Part shown: positions 1 through 10,306 of the stretch, one piece after another
How positions within the stretch are numbered: position 1 is the stretch's first letter
How the letters are laid out: every line of letters starts with the position of its first letter
Assembly: GCA_913058335.1 (NCBI GenBank)
Contig: CAJXPX010000010.1
Coordinates: forward strand, 87,514-151,513
DNA length: 64,000 bases
Direction: 5' to 3'
Source: an uncultured Hyphomonadaceae bacterium
GTDB taxonomy: Bacteria; Pseudomonadota; Alphaproteobacteria; Caulobacterales; Maricaulaceae
Program-made: the position numbers and the translations under genes
Notes under the pieces: generated by a model
Seen by the model: the letters and a program-made list of their open reading frames with translations, nothing else
Databases searched by the model: none
Told to the model about the DNA's origin: nothing

Positions 1-34
1 TAAAGAGGATTATGGGGAGAAGACCACGCATCAT
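1..34 (-). CDS. Start of next ccm-operon gene (partial, runs off window)
   Basis: A minus-strand ATG at 34-32 overlaps the ccmF stop in an ATGA arrangement and opens a frame that reads MMRGLLPIILF before the window ends. The hydrophobic start looks like a signal peptide. Genes following ccmF in alphaproteobacteria are usually ccmG or ccmH (periplasmic thioredoxin or apocytochrome handling), so this is probably one of them. Only 11 codons are visible and the identity is inferred from position. Confidence 0.5.
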   Translation of the reverse strand, partial: MMRGLLPIILF

Positions 35-1974
35 GATCTTGTCACCAATTCAGACGCCTTTGAAGGACGTTCTGCGAGGGATCGCGTGCCTATCAAGGAC
101 AGAAACCCTGCCAGAGACATTAAAAGTGCGCCGATCCATATCCAGATAACGGCGGGGTGATAATTTGCCCGCAAAATGTAACCCTCTTCCGGTGTTCCTT
201 CGCCGAGACCAGCAAATAAGGTGGCGGTGGGACTGAACCGGAAACCGGCTTCGGTAGTAATCATTTCCCGGACCGGGTAGAAACGCTGTTCGGTATGAAG
301 GATTTTTATGTTCTGGCCATTTTTAGACACGTTGACCTCGCCGCGGCGAAAGGAGTAATTTCTGGTTTCCCCGCCGGAAACATCCCTAAGGGTAAAAGTG
401 TAACCTGCGACCTCTAGCGACTCGCCTGGTTTAACCCGGCCAATGGTGTCATCGGCCCAGACGCTCATGATGACGGCTCCGGCCGTGAGAATCGCAACGC
501 CGAGATGAGCGAGCGTGAAGCTCATGAGGTGATATTTGGCTTGTTTCGGCAAGGCGGAAAGTGGGCCTTTTTTACGGAAGGCTTTGATCGCGCCGAAAGC
601 GAGATAGGCGGCCAAGGCCAAGCCGAAACCACCCAGAATGGAACGCCCGAATATAAAAGTGAGGGCAATGATTATTAGAGCGCCCGCGAGGCTTAACATT
701 CCAAATTTCTTTAAGGACGAAAAAGAATCTTTTTGCCATTTTAATAAGGGCGCTGCGCCCATGAAAATGATCAAAATAGCCATAATAGGCGCGAAAGTCA
801 GATCAAAATAAGGTTTGCCCACGCTGATTTTATCTCCAGTCAAAGCGTCCATTATTAGCGGGTAGAACGTACCAAGAAAAACCGTTGCCGTCGCCGTGGC
901 AAGAAGGAGGTTGTTCAGTACAAGGCCGCCTTCGCGGGAGACTTGGTCGAACTCTGCCCGCTGAACAAGCATTTTGGCCCGCATCGCATAAAGGGACAGA
1001 GCGCCGCCTGTCGCCAAGAGGAGCAAAGCGAGGATAAAGACGCCCCGTTCCGGATCGACAGCAAAGGCGTGGACGCTGACCAGAACGCCGGAGCGGACGA
1101 TAAATGTCCCGATTAGACTGAGGGAGAACGCCGTAATTGCTAGTAAAACGGTCCAATGCGCCAGATTCTGACGCCGCTCCATCACCATAATTGAGTGCAG
1201 AAGCGCAGTGCCGATCAGCCAAGGCATGAAGGATACATTTTCAACCGGGTCCCACATCCACCAGCCGCCCCAGCCCAGTTCATAATAAGCCCAGAGTGAG
1301 CCCATTGCGATGCCAAGGGTGAGAAAGCTCCACGATAATAATGACCAAGGTTTCAGAGCTTTGGCCCAAACTTTGTTGATTTCACCAGAAATAAGCGCGG
1401 CGACCGCCATGGAAAAGGCAAGAGAATAGCCGACATAGCCCATATAAAGTAGCGGGGGGTGAATGGCGAGGCCGGGGTCTTGCAGTATCGGATTGAGGCC
1501 GAGACCGTCCATCGGGGTCGGAAAAAGGCGCTCAAAAGGATTAGAGGTGAACAGAATAAAGCTTATAAACCCGACAGCCAATAGAGCCTGAATGGCCAAC
1601 GTCCGCGCTCTGAGAGCAATTGGCAAGGACTTGGAAAAAATCGAGAAAAGAAAACCATAAAGGCCTAGCATGAGGGTCCAAAGCAGAATTGACCCCTCGT
1701 GATTTCCCCAAACCCCGCTGATTTTATAAAGGAACGGCTTTGTAGTGTGAGAATGGCTTGCCGCCAATTTGACAGAAAAATCTGATATTAGAAATGTATA
1801 TGTCAGACAGGTGAAACTTGCGGCCAAAAGCGCGAATTGAACCCGCGCAGCTTGATCGGCAAAGCCCATCAAAGTCGGGTTTTTTGTCCTCGCGCCATAT
1901 AGGGGAAGAACCGCCTGTAAAACAGCGATTACGAGAGCCAAGATGAGGCAAAAATGTCCGATTTCGGCAATCAT
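31..1974 (-). CDS. ccmF: Cytochrome c heme lyase subunit CcmF
   Basis: A 647-residue polytopic inner-membrane protein of System I cytochrome c maturation. CcmF takes holo-CcmE heme and, with CcmH/I, ligates it to apocytochrome c on the periplasmic side. The sequence shows many hydrophobic segments, the early WGNHEGS motif near residue 90, and the tryptophan-rich heme-handling motif GGWWMWDPVENVSFMPW near residue 235. Length matches the family (about 650). It starts with ATG and its stop overlaps the ATG of the next gene at the window edge, so it sits in a ccm operon continuing to the left. The yggT gene upstream is 49 bp away and need not be in the operon. Confidence 0.95.
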   Translation of the reverse strand: MIAEIGHFCLILALVIAVLQAVLPLYGARTKNPTLMGFADQAARVQFALLAASFTCLTYTFLISDFSVKLAASHSHTTKPFLYKISGVWGNHEGSILLWTLMLGLYGFLFSIFSKSLPIALRARTLAIQALLAVGFISFILFTSNPFERLFPTPMDGLGLNPILQDPGLAIHPPLLYMGYVGYSLAFSMAVAALISGEINKVWAKALKPWSLLSWSFLTLGIAMGSLWAYYELGWGGWWMWDPVENVSFMPWLIGTALLHSIMVMERRQNLAHWTVLLAITAFSLSLIGTFIVRSGVLVSVHAFAVDPERGVFILALLLLATGGALSLYAMRAKMLVQRAEFDQVSREGGLVLNNLLLATATATVFLGTFYPLIMDALTGDKISVGKPYFDLTFAPIMAILIIFMGAAPLLKWQKDSFSSLKKFGMLSLAGALIIIALTFIFGRSILGGFGLALAAYLAFGAIKAFRKKGPLSALPKQAKYHLMSFTLAHLGVAILTAGAVIMSVWADDTIGRVKPGESLEVAGYTFTLRDVSGGETRNYSFRRGEVNVSKNGQNIKILHTEQRFYPVREMITTEAGFRFSPTATLFAGLGEGTPEEGYILRANYHPAVIWIWIGALLMSLAGFLSLIGTRSLAERPSKASELVTRS

Positions 1975-2023
1975 GTTTGCCTTATAGAGATTTTAAGTGG
2001 ATTTGCTGTGCGACAAATACAGC

Positions 2024-2323
2024 TTAGACAATGGTCATCAAGGTAGGGAGCACCCAACCATTGATCCAGTAAAGTCCCAAAGCCAAGACAAGAAATGCCA
2101 TGTCAAATCCCCCGAGAGGCGGGATGACTCGGCGAAGTGGCATCAATATAGGTTCTACGATTGAACTGATAATGCCGTAAATCGTTCCCATTACAGGATT
2201 GCGTAAATTCACCACATTAAAAGCGATCAACCAGCTAAAGATCATATAGGCAAAGAGAATGATCAGCAGAATCGAAACGAGCGGTGAGATAAAAAATACG
2301 ATGAGAGAGTCAAAAAATGACAT
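2024..2323 (-). CDS. YggT family membrane protein
   Basis: A 99-residue protein with two hydrophobic stretches (about residues 8-33 and 70-95) separated by a segment with GTIYGIISSIVEPILMPLRR, the conserved YggT signature in which a Glu-Pro pair precedes a basic turn, followed by PPLGGFD. YggT proteins are small integral membrane proteins of unclear function, linked to osmotic or potassium-related phenotypes and to division or septum genes in several bacteria. Here it lies between yqeY and ccmF on the same strand. Start is ATG. The family assignment is firm; a specific role is not known. Confidence 0.88.
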   Translation of the reverse strand: MSFFDSLIVFFISPLVSILLIILFAYMIFSWLIAFNVVNLRNPVMGTIYGIISSIVEPILMPLRRVIPPLGGFDMAFLVLALGLYWINGWVLPTLMTIV

Positions 2324-2408
2324 AATGTGCGAACCTGTGAAATATATAAGTCATATCTAGGAAGACTTCGGATTTAGGGCAAGAGCCTCTTAAAGCCAGT
2401 GCGATGTC

Positions 2409-2885
2409 TTATCGGCATAAATGGCCTTTTACGATAGCACCGGCCTTACCCATATCAATGCGGCCCGCATATTGAGATTTAAGCTGCGCCATGATTTTTC
2501 CCATATTCTTTAGGCAGGTTGCTTCACTCTCTTCGACGAGTTGGGCGACGATGGCCTTCATTTCATCATCTGAGAGGGGTTTGGGCATGAAATCTCGAAT
2601 GATGGTAATTTCAGTCTTTTCTCGCTCTGCGAGTTCAGGACGACCATTATCCTCATAAGTTTTTGCGCTTTCTTCGCGCTGTTTCACCATTTTGGATAGG
2701 ATGGACAGTATTTCCGAGTCGGATATGCCCTCGCATCGATCTTCAGCCCGGGCCGCAATGTCGCGGTCTTTAATGGCGGCACTGATTAACCGAAGTGTCG
2801 AGAGGCGCACCGTATCCTTGGCGCGCATGGCGGTCTTTGTTTCTTCGCTGATTTCATCTCGGAGGGGGGTGGCTACAACGGGCAT
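2409..2885 (-). CDS. GatB/YqeY domain protein
   Basis: Free-standing YqeY protein of about 158 residues, related to the tail domain of GatB, the tRNA-dependent amidotransferase subunit. It carries the typical start LRDEISEETKTAMRAKD followed by VRLSTLRLI, then the central QREES..Y..N.R.ELAE.E motif and the C-terminal GKIMAQLK segment. Function outside GatB is uncertain; tRNA binding is the usual inference. I prefer the ATG at 2885; an in-frame GTG at 2897 would add four residues and has no better ribosome site. It is transcribed divergently from carA. Confidence 0.9.
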   Translation of the reverse strand: MPVVATPLRDEISEETKTAMRAKDTVRLSTLRLISAAIKDRDIAARAEDRCEGISDSEILSILSKMVKQREESAKTYEDNGRPELAEREKTEITIIRDFMPKPLSDDEMKAIVAQLVEESEATCLKNMGKIMAQLKSQYAGRIDMGKAGAIVKGHLCR

Positions 2886-3142
2886 AGAGGCTTTCACATG
2901 TCAATTCGAAGTAAAAATCTAGTTCAGTCTGGCGGCCAGTTCCTTTTTTGCCGCAGGGCCTTATACTGCTTTACACGCAAATGCCAAGCGGCCCGCCCAC
3001 CGGTTGTATTCTGACTTATCCATAAGGTAGCTGAACATTGTGACTTGAAAAGAAGAAGTCGATCCTTAAAAGCCTTTGAAGTTTGGCCGCTCGTCAGGCA
3101 GGCCGAGTAGATAGAACTCCGTGACCGAATAGGATTCGCTAT

Positions 3143-4294
3143 ATGGCTGATATTTTAAAACCGGAAGCCACAGCCGTTTTGGTGTTTGAAACCGGAGACG
3201 TTTTCTTCGGACAGGGCATCGGGACCCAAGGCGAAGCGATTGGGGAAGTTTGTTTCAATACAGCGATGACGGGTTATCAGGAAATCCTGACTGACCCGTC
3301 TTACGCCGCCCAGATCGTCTGTTTTACTTTCCCGCACATTGGAAATACCGGGGCGACAGATGAAGATGAAGAGGCGACGACCCCAGCGTCCCGCCGCGCC
3401 GCTCGCGGGGCCATATTCAAAGCAAATGTCACCCTGGCGTCGAATTGGCGTTCTCAGGGGGAGTTGGGTGATTGGCTTGAAGTCCGCGGAATTATCGGAA
3501 TATGCGGAGTCGATACGCGCGCTTTAACGAATTTCATTCGGGTAAATGGCATGCCGAAAGGCGTTATCGCTCATGATGAAACCGGCAAGTTCGACATTGA
3601 GGATTTAACCGACAAAGCTAAGAAATGGGGCGGGTTGGTTGGGGCTGATCTGGCCAAAGACATGATTGATGAAACTCCCTTCGATTGGCGGGAAGCCCGC
3701 TGGATTTGGCCTAAAGGGCATGAAGATAAAGACGGTACTAAAAAAATTATTTTGATTGATTATGGCGTGAAGCGAAACATTTTACGAAACCTTGTCTCGT
3801 CCGGCCTGTCTGTTTCGGTCGTTCCCGGGACGACGCCTGCCAAAGACATCCTCGCAATGAAACCTGACGGAGTTGTGCTCTCTAACGGTCCAGGCGATCC
3901 CGCTGCGACAGGGGAATATGCGATTCCCGTTATCAAAGATTTGGTTAAGGCGGATATACCAATTCTCGGCATTTGTCTGGGCCATCAGCTTTTGGCCGCC
4001 GCCCTAGGTGCAAAAACAATGAAAATGCCACAAGGCCATCACGGCGCAAATCATCCGGTGAAGGATTATACAACCTCCAAAGTTGAAATCGTCTCCATGA
4101 ATCACGGCTTTGCCGTAGATAGAGACAGCTTGCCGGACACGGTGGAAGAAACCCATGTCAGCCTTTTCGACGGTTCGAATTGTGGCATCCGTTTGCGCGG
4201 CAAGCCCGTCTTTTCTGTCCAGCATCACCCCGAAGCCAGCCCCGGCCCGCAAGATAGTTTTTATTTGTTCGAGCGCTTTGCCGAAGCCTTGTAA
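3143..4294 (+). CDS. carA: Carbamoyl-phosphate synthase small subunit
   Basis: Glutamine amidotransferase subunit (383 aa) that delivers ammonia to CarB for carbamoyl phosphate, the precursor of arginine and pyrimidines. The N-terminal CPSase small domain shows [17 protein letters not shown]. The C-terminal class I amidotransferase domain has the nucleophile Cys278 in GICLGHQ and the His/Glu pair in [10 protein letters not shown]. Length is normal. A 246-bp gap separates it from the divergent yqeY and should hold the promoter, although I see no clear attenuator or operator there. carB is not adjacent; it follows 2 kb later on the same strand after two minus-strand genes. Confidence 0.97.
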   Translation: MADILKPEATAVLVFETGDVFFGQGIGTQGEAIGEVCFNTAMTGYQEILTDPSYAAQIVCFTFPHIGNTGATDEDEEATTPASRRAARGAIFKANVTLASNWRSQGELGDWLEVRGIIGICGVDTRALTNFIRVNGMPKGVIAHDETGKFDIEDLTDKAKKWGGLVGADLAKDMIDETPFDWREARWIWPKGHEDKDGTKKIILIDYGVKRNILRNLVSSGLSVSVVPGTTPAKDILAMKPDGVVLSNGPGDPAATGEYAIPVIKDLVKADIPILGICLGHQLLAAALGAKTMKMPQGHHGANHPVKDYTTSKVEIVSMNHGFAVDRDSLPDTVEETHVSLFDGSNCGIRLRGKPVFSVQHHPEASPGPQDSFYLFERFAEAL

Positions 4295-4306
4295 TAACTG
4301 TGACGC

Positions 4307-5335
4307 TTAATTTAGGGAAACGTCCCCATTCTGAATAAGGCTATCCGCCGCCGCAAGAATGGCTTCTTTCGAAGGTCTTGGAACGACTCCGGTTAAAGAC
4401 GTGACGTAAGCCGTCTCGGCTTCGTGGAAAATACCCAAATCGGGAACAACGCCTTTGACGCGATCATCAAAAAGTCCAACCAGTTTGACAACAAAGTTTG
4501 GCATATCTGACTTTGGAAGTTTCTTGGCGTCTGGATAGGCGTTTCTTAATATATCGGCGATCTCGCTGAGCCAGTATGTTTTCCCGGCGGCTATGAGCCG
4601 GCGGTTGCCTGCTCCGCTCGCTGTCATGGCGGAAACATGAATCGAAGCACAATCTCGAATGTCTATAATGGGATAAGCCACTTTTGGCATCATAGGAAAG
4701 TCGCCTCGAAACATGGCCTTGAGCAAACCTAAAGACGCGCCGCTATTATTATAAGTATCCGGCCCTAAAACCAAACCCGGACAAATCGTCGTGAGTTTTT
4801 CTTCCACACCTTGGGCCTGGGCATAAGACCAAGCCGAGAGTTCGGCGCGGGTTTTAGAAACAGGATAGGCGGTCAAAGGCTTCCAGTCAGGATCTGACCA
4901 ATCCTTTTCCGAAATTATCATTTTATTTCCGCGTCCGGGCTGTCCCATCATAGAGAAGAGTGAAGAGGTCATGACGATACGCTCTATGCCTGCGGAAAAG
5001 CCGTGTTCCAAAACGCGTTGCGCCCCGGCCCTTGCAATAGGAACCAAGGCTTCCCTATTGCTTGGAGACTCAAGTGGAAAAGGCGAGGCTATATGTTGAA
5101 TAAAGCGGCAGCCTTGCACTGCGTCAGCCCAACCGGCGTCATTTTCGAGGTCAGCTTCGTGCAGTTCCAGTCTGGACGTGTCTGATCCATACGCCTCTAA
5201 AGCCTCCACAACCTTTTGGCCTTTGGCTTTATTACGAACGGTGCCCCGCACCGCGAATCCTTTTTCTAAAAGCTTGGCGGCAACATGAGAGCCAATAAAA
5301 CCGGATAGTCCGGTGACGAGGACGGTGTCTGTCAT
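4307..5335 (-). CDS. NAD(P)-dependent extended SDR, dihydroflavonol-reductase-like
   Basis: A 342-residue extended short-chain dehydrogenase/reductase. The nucleotide-binding motif is TGLSGFIGSH at residues 8-17, followed by basic residues (VRGTVRNKAK) suggesting NADPH. The catalytic Ser is in MTSSLFSM and the YxxxK pair is in AYPVSKT. Overall pattern fits the dihydroflavonol-4-reductase/cinnamyl-alcohol-type aldehyde reductases, whose bacterial members have varied or unknown substrates. It starts 9 bp after the stop of the M48 peptidase gene, so the two are probably co-transcribed between carA and carB. The substrate cannot be deduced. Confidence 0.88.
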   Translation of the reverse strand: MTDTVLVTGLSGFIGSHVAAKLLEKGFAVRGTVRNKAKGQKVVEALEAYGSDTSRLELHEADLENDAGWADAVQGCRFIQHIASPFPLESPSNREALVPIARAGAQRVLEHGFSAGIERIVMTSSLFSMMGQPGRGNKMIISEKDWSDPDWKPLTAYPVSKTRAELSAWSYAQAQGVEEKLTTICPGLVLGPDTYNNSGASLGLLKAMFRGDFPMMPKVAYPIIDIRDCASIHVSAMTASGAGNRRLIAAGKTYWLSEIADILRNAYPDAKKLPKSDMPNFVVKLVGLFDDRVKGVVPDLGIFHEAETAYVTSLTGVVPRPSKEAILAAADSLIQNGDVSLN

Positions 5336-5344
5336 AATGTGTCT

Positions 5345-6205
5345 TTAAAGTGAGATTTTGTTTGGGCAGTTTTGGTTGTAGACATTAATGGCTTCAGGCA
5401 TCCAAGTCTCAAAATCACTTACACGGGTTTCAGGACTGGGATGGGTGCTTTGAAATTCAGGCGGAGTTGCCCCGGCCTGCGCACCCATACGCTGCCAGAG
5501 ACGGGGCGCTTCGCGAGGATCAAAGCAAGCGCGGCTCATCAAAATGAGTCCGATATAGTCAGCCTCGGATTCATGCTTGCGGGAAAAGGGCAAAGCGTAG
5601 CCATATTGGCTAATGCCGCCAAATACGCCCATGACGGCTTGCTGCGCCTGATAATCCATTCCGCCCGCACTTACGGCCACGCCTGAGCCCACTATGCGCT
5701 GCATGTTTTGTTGTGCCATACGTTCGGCGCCGTGGTGGGCAAGCGCATGGCCGACTTCGTGTCCCATAACCACGGCGAGTCCGTTTTCATTTTCAGCGAT
5801 AGGAATAAGGCCGGTGTAAACAGCAGTATATCCGCCGGGCAAGGCAAAGGCATTGGCTTGATCGCTTTGAATGACGTTGAAGGCCCAATCAAAACCGGGG
5901 TCTTCATTGGCTGCTGCCTTCGCCAATCGCCCGCCAATTTCCTGTGTTGCATCATAAACGTCACCTGACATCACTAGGTTTTGACGATTATCCGCGAGAA
6001 TTTGTTCATAAGATTGAAGGCCGAGTTGCATTTCCTGCTCCGGCTCCATCGTGCGGAGTTGTTGCCGACCCGTGAAAGGGACTTCTTCTTGATTCATAAA
6101 ATAATAAATGGCTGCCCCAATCGCGAACAGTACCATTATCTGCCAACGAAATCCGCCGCCGCGCCGAGACGTGCGCCGTCCCGCAAATTGATTGCTAAAA
6201 ACCAT
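5345..6205 (-). CDS. Membrane-anchored M48-family zinc metallopeptidase
   Basis: A 286-residue peptidase. A basic, Arg/Gly-rich N-terminus is followed by one membrane segment (about residues 22-37) and then the M48 domain. The zinc site is HEVGH at residues 149-153, with the third ligand in HESEADYIG. The motif NAFALPGGYTAVYTGL just before HExxH is typical of the BepA/LoiP/Oma1 type, which degrade misfolded envelope proteins. I infer a periplasm-facing quality-control protease tethered in the inner membrane. It heads a two-gene unit with the SDR gene and is divergent from carB across 145 bp. Confidence 0.9.
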   Translation of the reverse strand: MVFSNQFAGRRTSRRGGGFRWQIMVLFAIGAAIYYFMNQEEVPFTGRQQLRTMEPEQEMQLGLQSYEQILADNRQNLVMSGDVYDATQEIGGRLAKAAANEDPGFDWAFNVIQSDQANAFALPGGYTAVYTGLIPIAENENGLAVVMGHEVGHALAHHGAERMAQQNMQRIVGSGVAVSAGGMDYQAQQAVMGVFGGISQYGYALPFSRKHESEADYIGLILMSRACFDPREAPRLWQRMGAQAGATPPEFQSTHPSPETRVSDFETWMPEAINVYNQNCPNKISL

Positions 6206-6350
6206 CTATCTGTCCTCAGTTCATTCACATTCTATCACATATTTTGGCTTTGGTAATACTTGTATCGACGAGTTCATTTCTCTAAAGGGGGGCAATTTGG
6301 ATTCTTACGCCGGATTCTAGACGTTCAACGCCGAAAGCGGGTCTTCGTTC

Positions 6351-9300
6351 ATGCCTAAACGTACTGACATTTCATCCATTCTCATTATTGGGGCGGGGCC
6401 GATTATTATCGGCCAAGCTTGCGAGTTTGATTACTCCGGGGTTCAGGCCTGCAAAGCCCTGAAAGAGGAGGGCTATCGAGTCATCTTGGTGAATTCCAAT
6501 CCGGCTACGATTATGACCGACCCCGGCATGGCGGATGCGACATATATCGAGCCGATTACGCCTGAAATGGTCGAGAAGATTATCGAAATTGAAAAACCGG
6601 ATGCGCTCCTTCCAACGATGGGGGGACAGACCGCGCTGAATACGGCTCTGGCGCTAGAAGAAAGCGGGGCTTTGAAAAAACACGGCGTTGAGATGATTGG
6701 GGCGAAAGCCGATGTTATTGATAAGGCAGAAAATCGCGAGCGCTTTGCCGAAGCGATGACGAAAATCGGGCTCGAAAATCCGCGTGCGACGATTGTGACT
6801 GCGCCTGACGGAGACATTCAAGCCGGGATAGCCAAGGCGATGGAAGCGCTCGATTTCACAGGACTTCCGGCGATTATCCGTCCGGCCTTTACCATGGGCG
6901 GAACTGGCGGCGGCGTGGCTTATAATGTTGAGGAATATGAAGAGATTATACGCTCTGGCTTAATGGCCTCTCCAACTCACCAAGTTTTGGTGGATGAAAG
7001 TCTCTTGGGGTGGAAAGAATATGAAATGGAAGTGGTTCGCGACAAAGCGGATAACTGTATAATCATCTGCTCTATTGAAAATATCGATCCGATGGGCGTC
7101 CATACGGGTGATTCCATCACCGTCGCGCCGGCGCTTACGCTAACGGACAAAGAATATCAGCGGATGCGCGACGCCTCGATCGCGGTGCTTCGCGAGATTG
7201 GCGTCGAGACGGGTGGATCGAATGTTCAGTTTGGCGTGAATCCGGAAGATGGTCGCATGGTTGTGATCGAAATGAATCCGCGCGTATCCCGCTCATCGGC
7301 TCTGGCGTCCAAAGCTACCGGTTTTCCAATCGCCAAAATCGCGGCAAAACTCGCCGTGGGTTACACACTGGACGAGCTGAATAATGATATTACCGGCGCG
7401 ACCCCGGCGGCATTTGAGCCGACGATTGATTATGTTGTCACTAAAATTCCGCGATTTGCATTTGAAAAATTTCCCGGCTCAGAACCTATTTTGACGACAG
7501 CCATGAAATCGGTCGGTGAAGCCATGGCCATTGGCCGGACATTTTCCGAGAGTTTTCAAAAAGCCTTACGGTCTTTAGAAACGGACTTGACCGGATTGAA
7601 TGAAATAGAAATTGACCCGACGGGAGAGATGAACGCCGAGGAACTTCGCAATGCTATGAAAGCGCGACTGTCTTTATTGGCGCCGGATCGTTTGCTCGTC
7701 GTCGCACAAGCGTTTCGTCAAGGCTTCACTGTTGAGAAGATTTTTCAATATACGCAAATCGATCCGTGGTTTCTTCGTCAAATCGAAGCCCTTGTAAAGG
7801 CTGAAGAATGGATACAGCAAACCGGATTGCCTAAAGACGTAAAAACATGGAGGGCGATTAAATCCGAAGGTTTCTCTGATGCGCGTCTCGGAGAGCTTAC
7901 TGGGAAGTCTGAACAGGCGGTACGCAAGGCCCGCCGAAAAGCGGGCGTTCGCCCTGTTTTCAAACGTGTGGATACCTGTGCGGCGGAGTTCGAGGCTAAA
8001 ACCCCCTATATGTATTCCACCTATGAAAACCCAAGCTTTAATGGCGTGGTCGAGGATGAAGCGAGGGTGTCAGATCGAAAGAAAGTTATTATTCTCGGTG
8101 GCGGGCCAAACAGGATCGGCCAAGGGATCGAGTTTGATTATTGTTGCTGTCATGCTGCCTATGCGATGGCGGATATCGGCGTTGAATCCATTATGGTGAA
8201 TTGCAACCCGGAAACGGTTTCCACGGATTATGATACGTCTGACCGACTTTATTTCGAACCTTTAACCGAAGAGGATGTGCTCGAACTAATCAAGACAGAG
8301 CAGGAGAGCGGCGAACTTCTCGGCGTTATCGTGCAGTTTGGCGGACAGACTCCGTTGAAATTGGCCGAAGCCCTAGAGGAAAACGGTATCCCTCTTCTTG
8401 GGACAAAACGCGACGCACTTGACCGGGCTGAAGACAGAGAAAGGTTTAAAGACCTCGTTGATACGCTCGGCTTGAAACAGCCAAATAATATGATTGCCCG
8501 TAATGCGAAGGAAGCTCAATCTGCGGCAGATATTGTCGGCTATCCGCTCGTGCTTCGCCCGTCCAATGTTCTGGGCGGACGGGGAATGGAAATTGTCGAT
8601 AATGATGCAGAGCTAAACCGCTATATCAATGAAGCAGTAAAAGTTTCCGGCAAATCGCCTTTATTGATTGATCAATATTTGCGGGATGCAGTCGAAGTGG
8701 ATGTGGATGTTATTTGCGATGGTGACGACGTCTATGTTGCTGGCATTATGGAGCATATCGAGGAAGCTGGCGTGCATTCCGGCGATTCGGCTTGTTCGCT
8801 GCCGCCTTACACACTCTCTGCGGACGTGGTGGCAGAGCTAGGACGGCAAGCAAAAGCTCTCGCATTGGAACTTGGCGTCGTAGGGTTTATGAACACACAG
8901 TTCGCGGTGAAGGACGGAACGGTTTATCTTATTGAAGTAAACCCCCGCGCGTCTCGAACCGTTCCTTTTGTCGCAAAAGCCATCAACCTTCCGATCGCTT
9001 CCATTGCCGCAAAAATTATGGCAGGACAAAAGCTCTCTGAATTTGATTTCTCGGTTCGCCCGCAAAAATATATTGCGGTCAAAGAGGCGGTCTTCCCCTT
9101 TGCCCGCTTCCCTGGCGTGGATACTGTACTAGGCCCCGAAATGCGTTCTACCGGCGAAGTTATGGGCCTCTCTGAAACTTTTGGAATGGCCTTTGCTAAA
9201 AGCCAGCTCGGCGGCGGGGTGGTTTTGCCAAAATCCGGAACTGTCTTCATTTCAGTACGCGAAGAACATAAGCCAAAAATGGCAGAGCTGGCGCGCGAAC

Positions 9301-9632
9301 TTATTGAGCTTGGTTTCAAAATTATGGCAACGGGCGGCACAACGAAATATCTGCGCGAGCAGGGTATTGAGGTTGATTACGTCAAGAAAGTCCATGAGGG
9401 ACGGCCACATATTGTCGATGAGATGAAAAACGGCCATGTTCAGCTGGTCTTTAATACGACCAGCGGTAAGCAATCTTTGAAAGACAGTTTCTCACTCCGG
9501 CGAACCGCCCTGACCCAGAAAATTCCGTATTTCACAACGGCAGCGGCGGCGCGAGCCAGTGTCGAGGCGATTAAGGATCTGGCCAAAGGTGATTATGAGG
9601 TGGAAAGCCTACAATCTATTGCGGCGGGTTAG
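6351..9632 (+). CDS. carB: Carbamoyl-phosphate synthase large subunit
   Basis: A 1093-residue large subunit with two homologous ATP-grasp halves and a C-terminal MGS-like allosteric domain. The N-terminal half begins [21 protein letters not shown] and the second half repeats it as [20 protein letters not shown] near residue 580. The C-terminal domain includes [17 protein letters not shown], the ornithine/UMP regulatory fold. Length is normal for the family. ATG start at 6351. It is on the same strand as carA but separated from it by 2056 bp holding two opposing genes, so it needs its own promoter in 6206-6350. A hairpin without a T-run follows the stop. Confidence 0.97.
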   Translation: MPKRTDISSILIIGAGPIIIGQACEFDYSGVQACKALKEEGYRVILVNSNPATIMTDPGMADATYIEPITPEMVEKIIEIEKPDALLPTMGGQTALNTALALEESGALKKHGVEMIGAKADVIDKAENRERFAEAMTKIGLENPRATIVTAPDGDIQAGIAKAMEALDFTGLPAIIRPAFTMGGTGGGVAYNVEEYEEIIRSGLMASPTHQVLVDESLLGWKEYEMEVVRDKADNCIIICSIENIDPMGVHTGDSITVAPALTLTDKEYQRMRDASIAVLREIGVETGGSNVQFGVNPEDGRMVVIEMNPRVSRSSALASKATGFPIAKIAAKLAVGYTLDELNNDITGATPAAFEPTIDYVVTKIPRFAFEKFPGSEPILTTAMKSVGEAMAIGRTFSESFQKALRSLETDLTGLNEIEIDPTGEMNAEELRNAMKARLSLLAPDRLLVVAQAFRQGFTVEKIFQYTQIDPWFLRQIEALVKAEEWIQQTGLPKDVKTWRAIKSEGFSDARLGELTGKSEQAVRKARRKAGVRPVFKRVDTCAAEFEAKTPYMYSTYENPSFNGVVEDEARVSDRKKVIILGGGPNRIGQGIEFDYCCCHAAYAMADIGVESIMVNCNPETVSTDYDTSDRLYFEPLTEEDVLELIKTEQESGELLGVIVQFGGQTPLKLAEALEENGIPLLGTKRDALDRAEDRERFKDLVDTLGLKQPNNMIARNAKEAQSAADIVGYPLVLRPSNVLGGRGMEIVDNDAELNRYINEAVKVSGKSPLLIDQYLRDAVEVDVDVICDGDDVYVAGIMEHIEEAGVHSGDSACSLPPYTLSADVVAELGRQAKALALELGVVGFMNTQFAVKDGTVYLIEVNPRASRTVPFVAKAINLPIASIAAKIMAGQKLSEFDFSVRPQKYIAVKEAVFPFARFPGVDTVLGPEMRSTGEVMGLSETFGMAFAKSQLGGGVVLPKSGTVFISVREEHKPKMAELARELIELGFKIMATGGTTKYLREQGIEVDYVKKVHEGRPHIVDEMKNGHVQLVFNTTSGKQSLKDSFSLRRTALTQKIPYFTTAAAARASVEAIKDLAKGDYEVESLQSIAAG

Positions 9633-9662
9633 GATTGGTAAAGCTTGGACTTAATTAATTTA

Positions 9663-9695
9663 TTTCTAACCCAGCTTGGAACTTGGCGTTAGAAA
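9663..9695 (+). repeat. Hairpin downstream of carB
   Basis: Perfect 8-bp arms at 9663-9670 and 9688-9695 enclose a further CCAG/TTGG pairing, giving a long stem with an 8-nt loop and one bulged C. It could stabilise or process the carB 3' end. The lack of a following T-run on either strand argues against a simple intrinsic terminator. Confidence 0.55.
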
Positions 9696-9915
9696 ACTGT
9701 GTATTTAGGCAGCGTAATAGGTGTTTCTCGGTAGGATAGCTTTATGCTGAATGCTCTGATTGTTTAAAAAGCTTTCCGGAGTTATACATGGGCGGGGTAT
9801 CAGCTCAAAGGCATGGCGATATTGCCGTTTTTCCTGCCCAAGTAATATCGGCATAAAAGCGGAAATGAAATTCACGGCTATTAAATTGTTTGTAGAATTA
9901 AAGTCTCGCCGGACG

Positions 9916-9952
9916 TAGAACGATGCAACGAATGTATTTTTGTATCGTTCTA
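9916..9952. promoter_or_regulatory. 9-bp inverted repeat upstream of the 88-aa membrane protein
   Basis: Arms TAGAACGAT (9916-9924) and ATCGTTCTA (9944-9952) are perfect complements around 19 nt. Position 34 bp before the ATG at 9986 would suit an operator or a 5' UTR hairpin. No known regulator is recognised from the sequence. Confidence 0.35.
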
Positions 9953-9985
9953 TCAAAGATATACAGGCAATAATTTGGGTGAGTC

Positions 9986-10252
9986 ATGGAAGATATTATT
10001 CAGTGGTTCGCCACGATCACCGGAATTGCTGCCGCGATTATGGTGGCATCAAACATATCGGCTAAAGTTTCGGGCTATGGATTTATTATTTTTACCGGGT
10101 CTTCAATTGCCTGGGTGACTTTTGGTGTCCTCGCAGGTGAACCGCCGCTTACGATACAAAATGTTGTGTTGACGGTCATCAATCTTGTGGGGATTTACAG
10201 ATGGCTCATCAAACCCGCGATGGGCGGGGAAAGCCCCGACGAAGAGGCTTAA
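9986..10252 (+). CDS. Small three-helix membrane protein, unknown function
   Basis: An 88-residue protein with about three hydrophobic helices: residues 6-25, 31-50 and 56-75. The last carries NVVLTVINLVGIYRWL, a pattern reminiscent of the final helices of SemiSWEET/PQ-loop or PnuC-like small transporters. The acidic tail ends SPDEEA. I do not recognise the family with certainty. It is flanked upstream by a long non-coding stretch with an inverted repeat and is convergent with the DUF2383 gene, so it is a single-gene unit. ATG start, weak ribosome site. Confidence 0.65.
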   Translation: MEDIIQWFATITGIAAAIMVASNISAKVSGYGFIIFTGSSIAWVTFGVLAGEPPLTIQNVVLTVINLVGIYRWLIKPAMGGESPDEEA

Positions 10253-10306
10253 ACTCCCGTGAAAATTAGGCGTCAAAGCTATTGGGTTGCTGAGGAAATA
10301 AAGCGC

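Larger units (their letters stand above)
9633..9985. other. 353-bp gene-free stretch with two inverted repeats
   Basis: No convincing gene lies here. A strong hairpin at 9663-9695 (8-bp perfect outer arms TTTCTAAC/GTTAGAAA with further inner pairing) starts 31 bp after carB but has no T-run. A second element at 9916-9952 has 9-bp perfect arms TAGAACGAT/ATCGTTCTA around a 19-nt spacer and lies 34 bp upstream of the small membrane-protein start. An 83-codon minus-strand frame crosses both and looks non-coding. Confidence 0.6.

Noticed and set aside
2898..3142. Attenuator or pyrimidine-responsive leader upstream of carA
   Set aside because: I see no terminator hairpin, leader peptide with pyrimidine-codon runs, or known operator in this gap.
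9705..9956. 83-codon minus-strand frame in the carB-downstream gap
   Set aside because: No ribosome site, no recognisable domain, overlaps an inverted repeat, and its composition looks like non-coding sequence.
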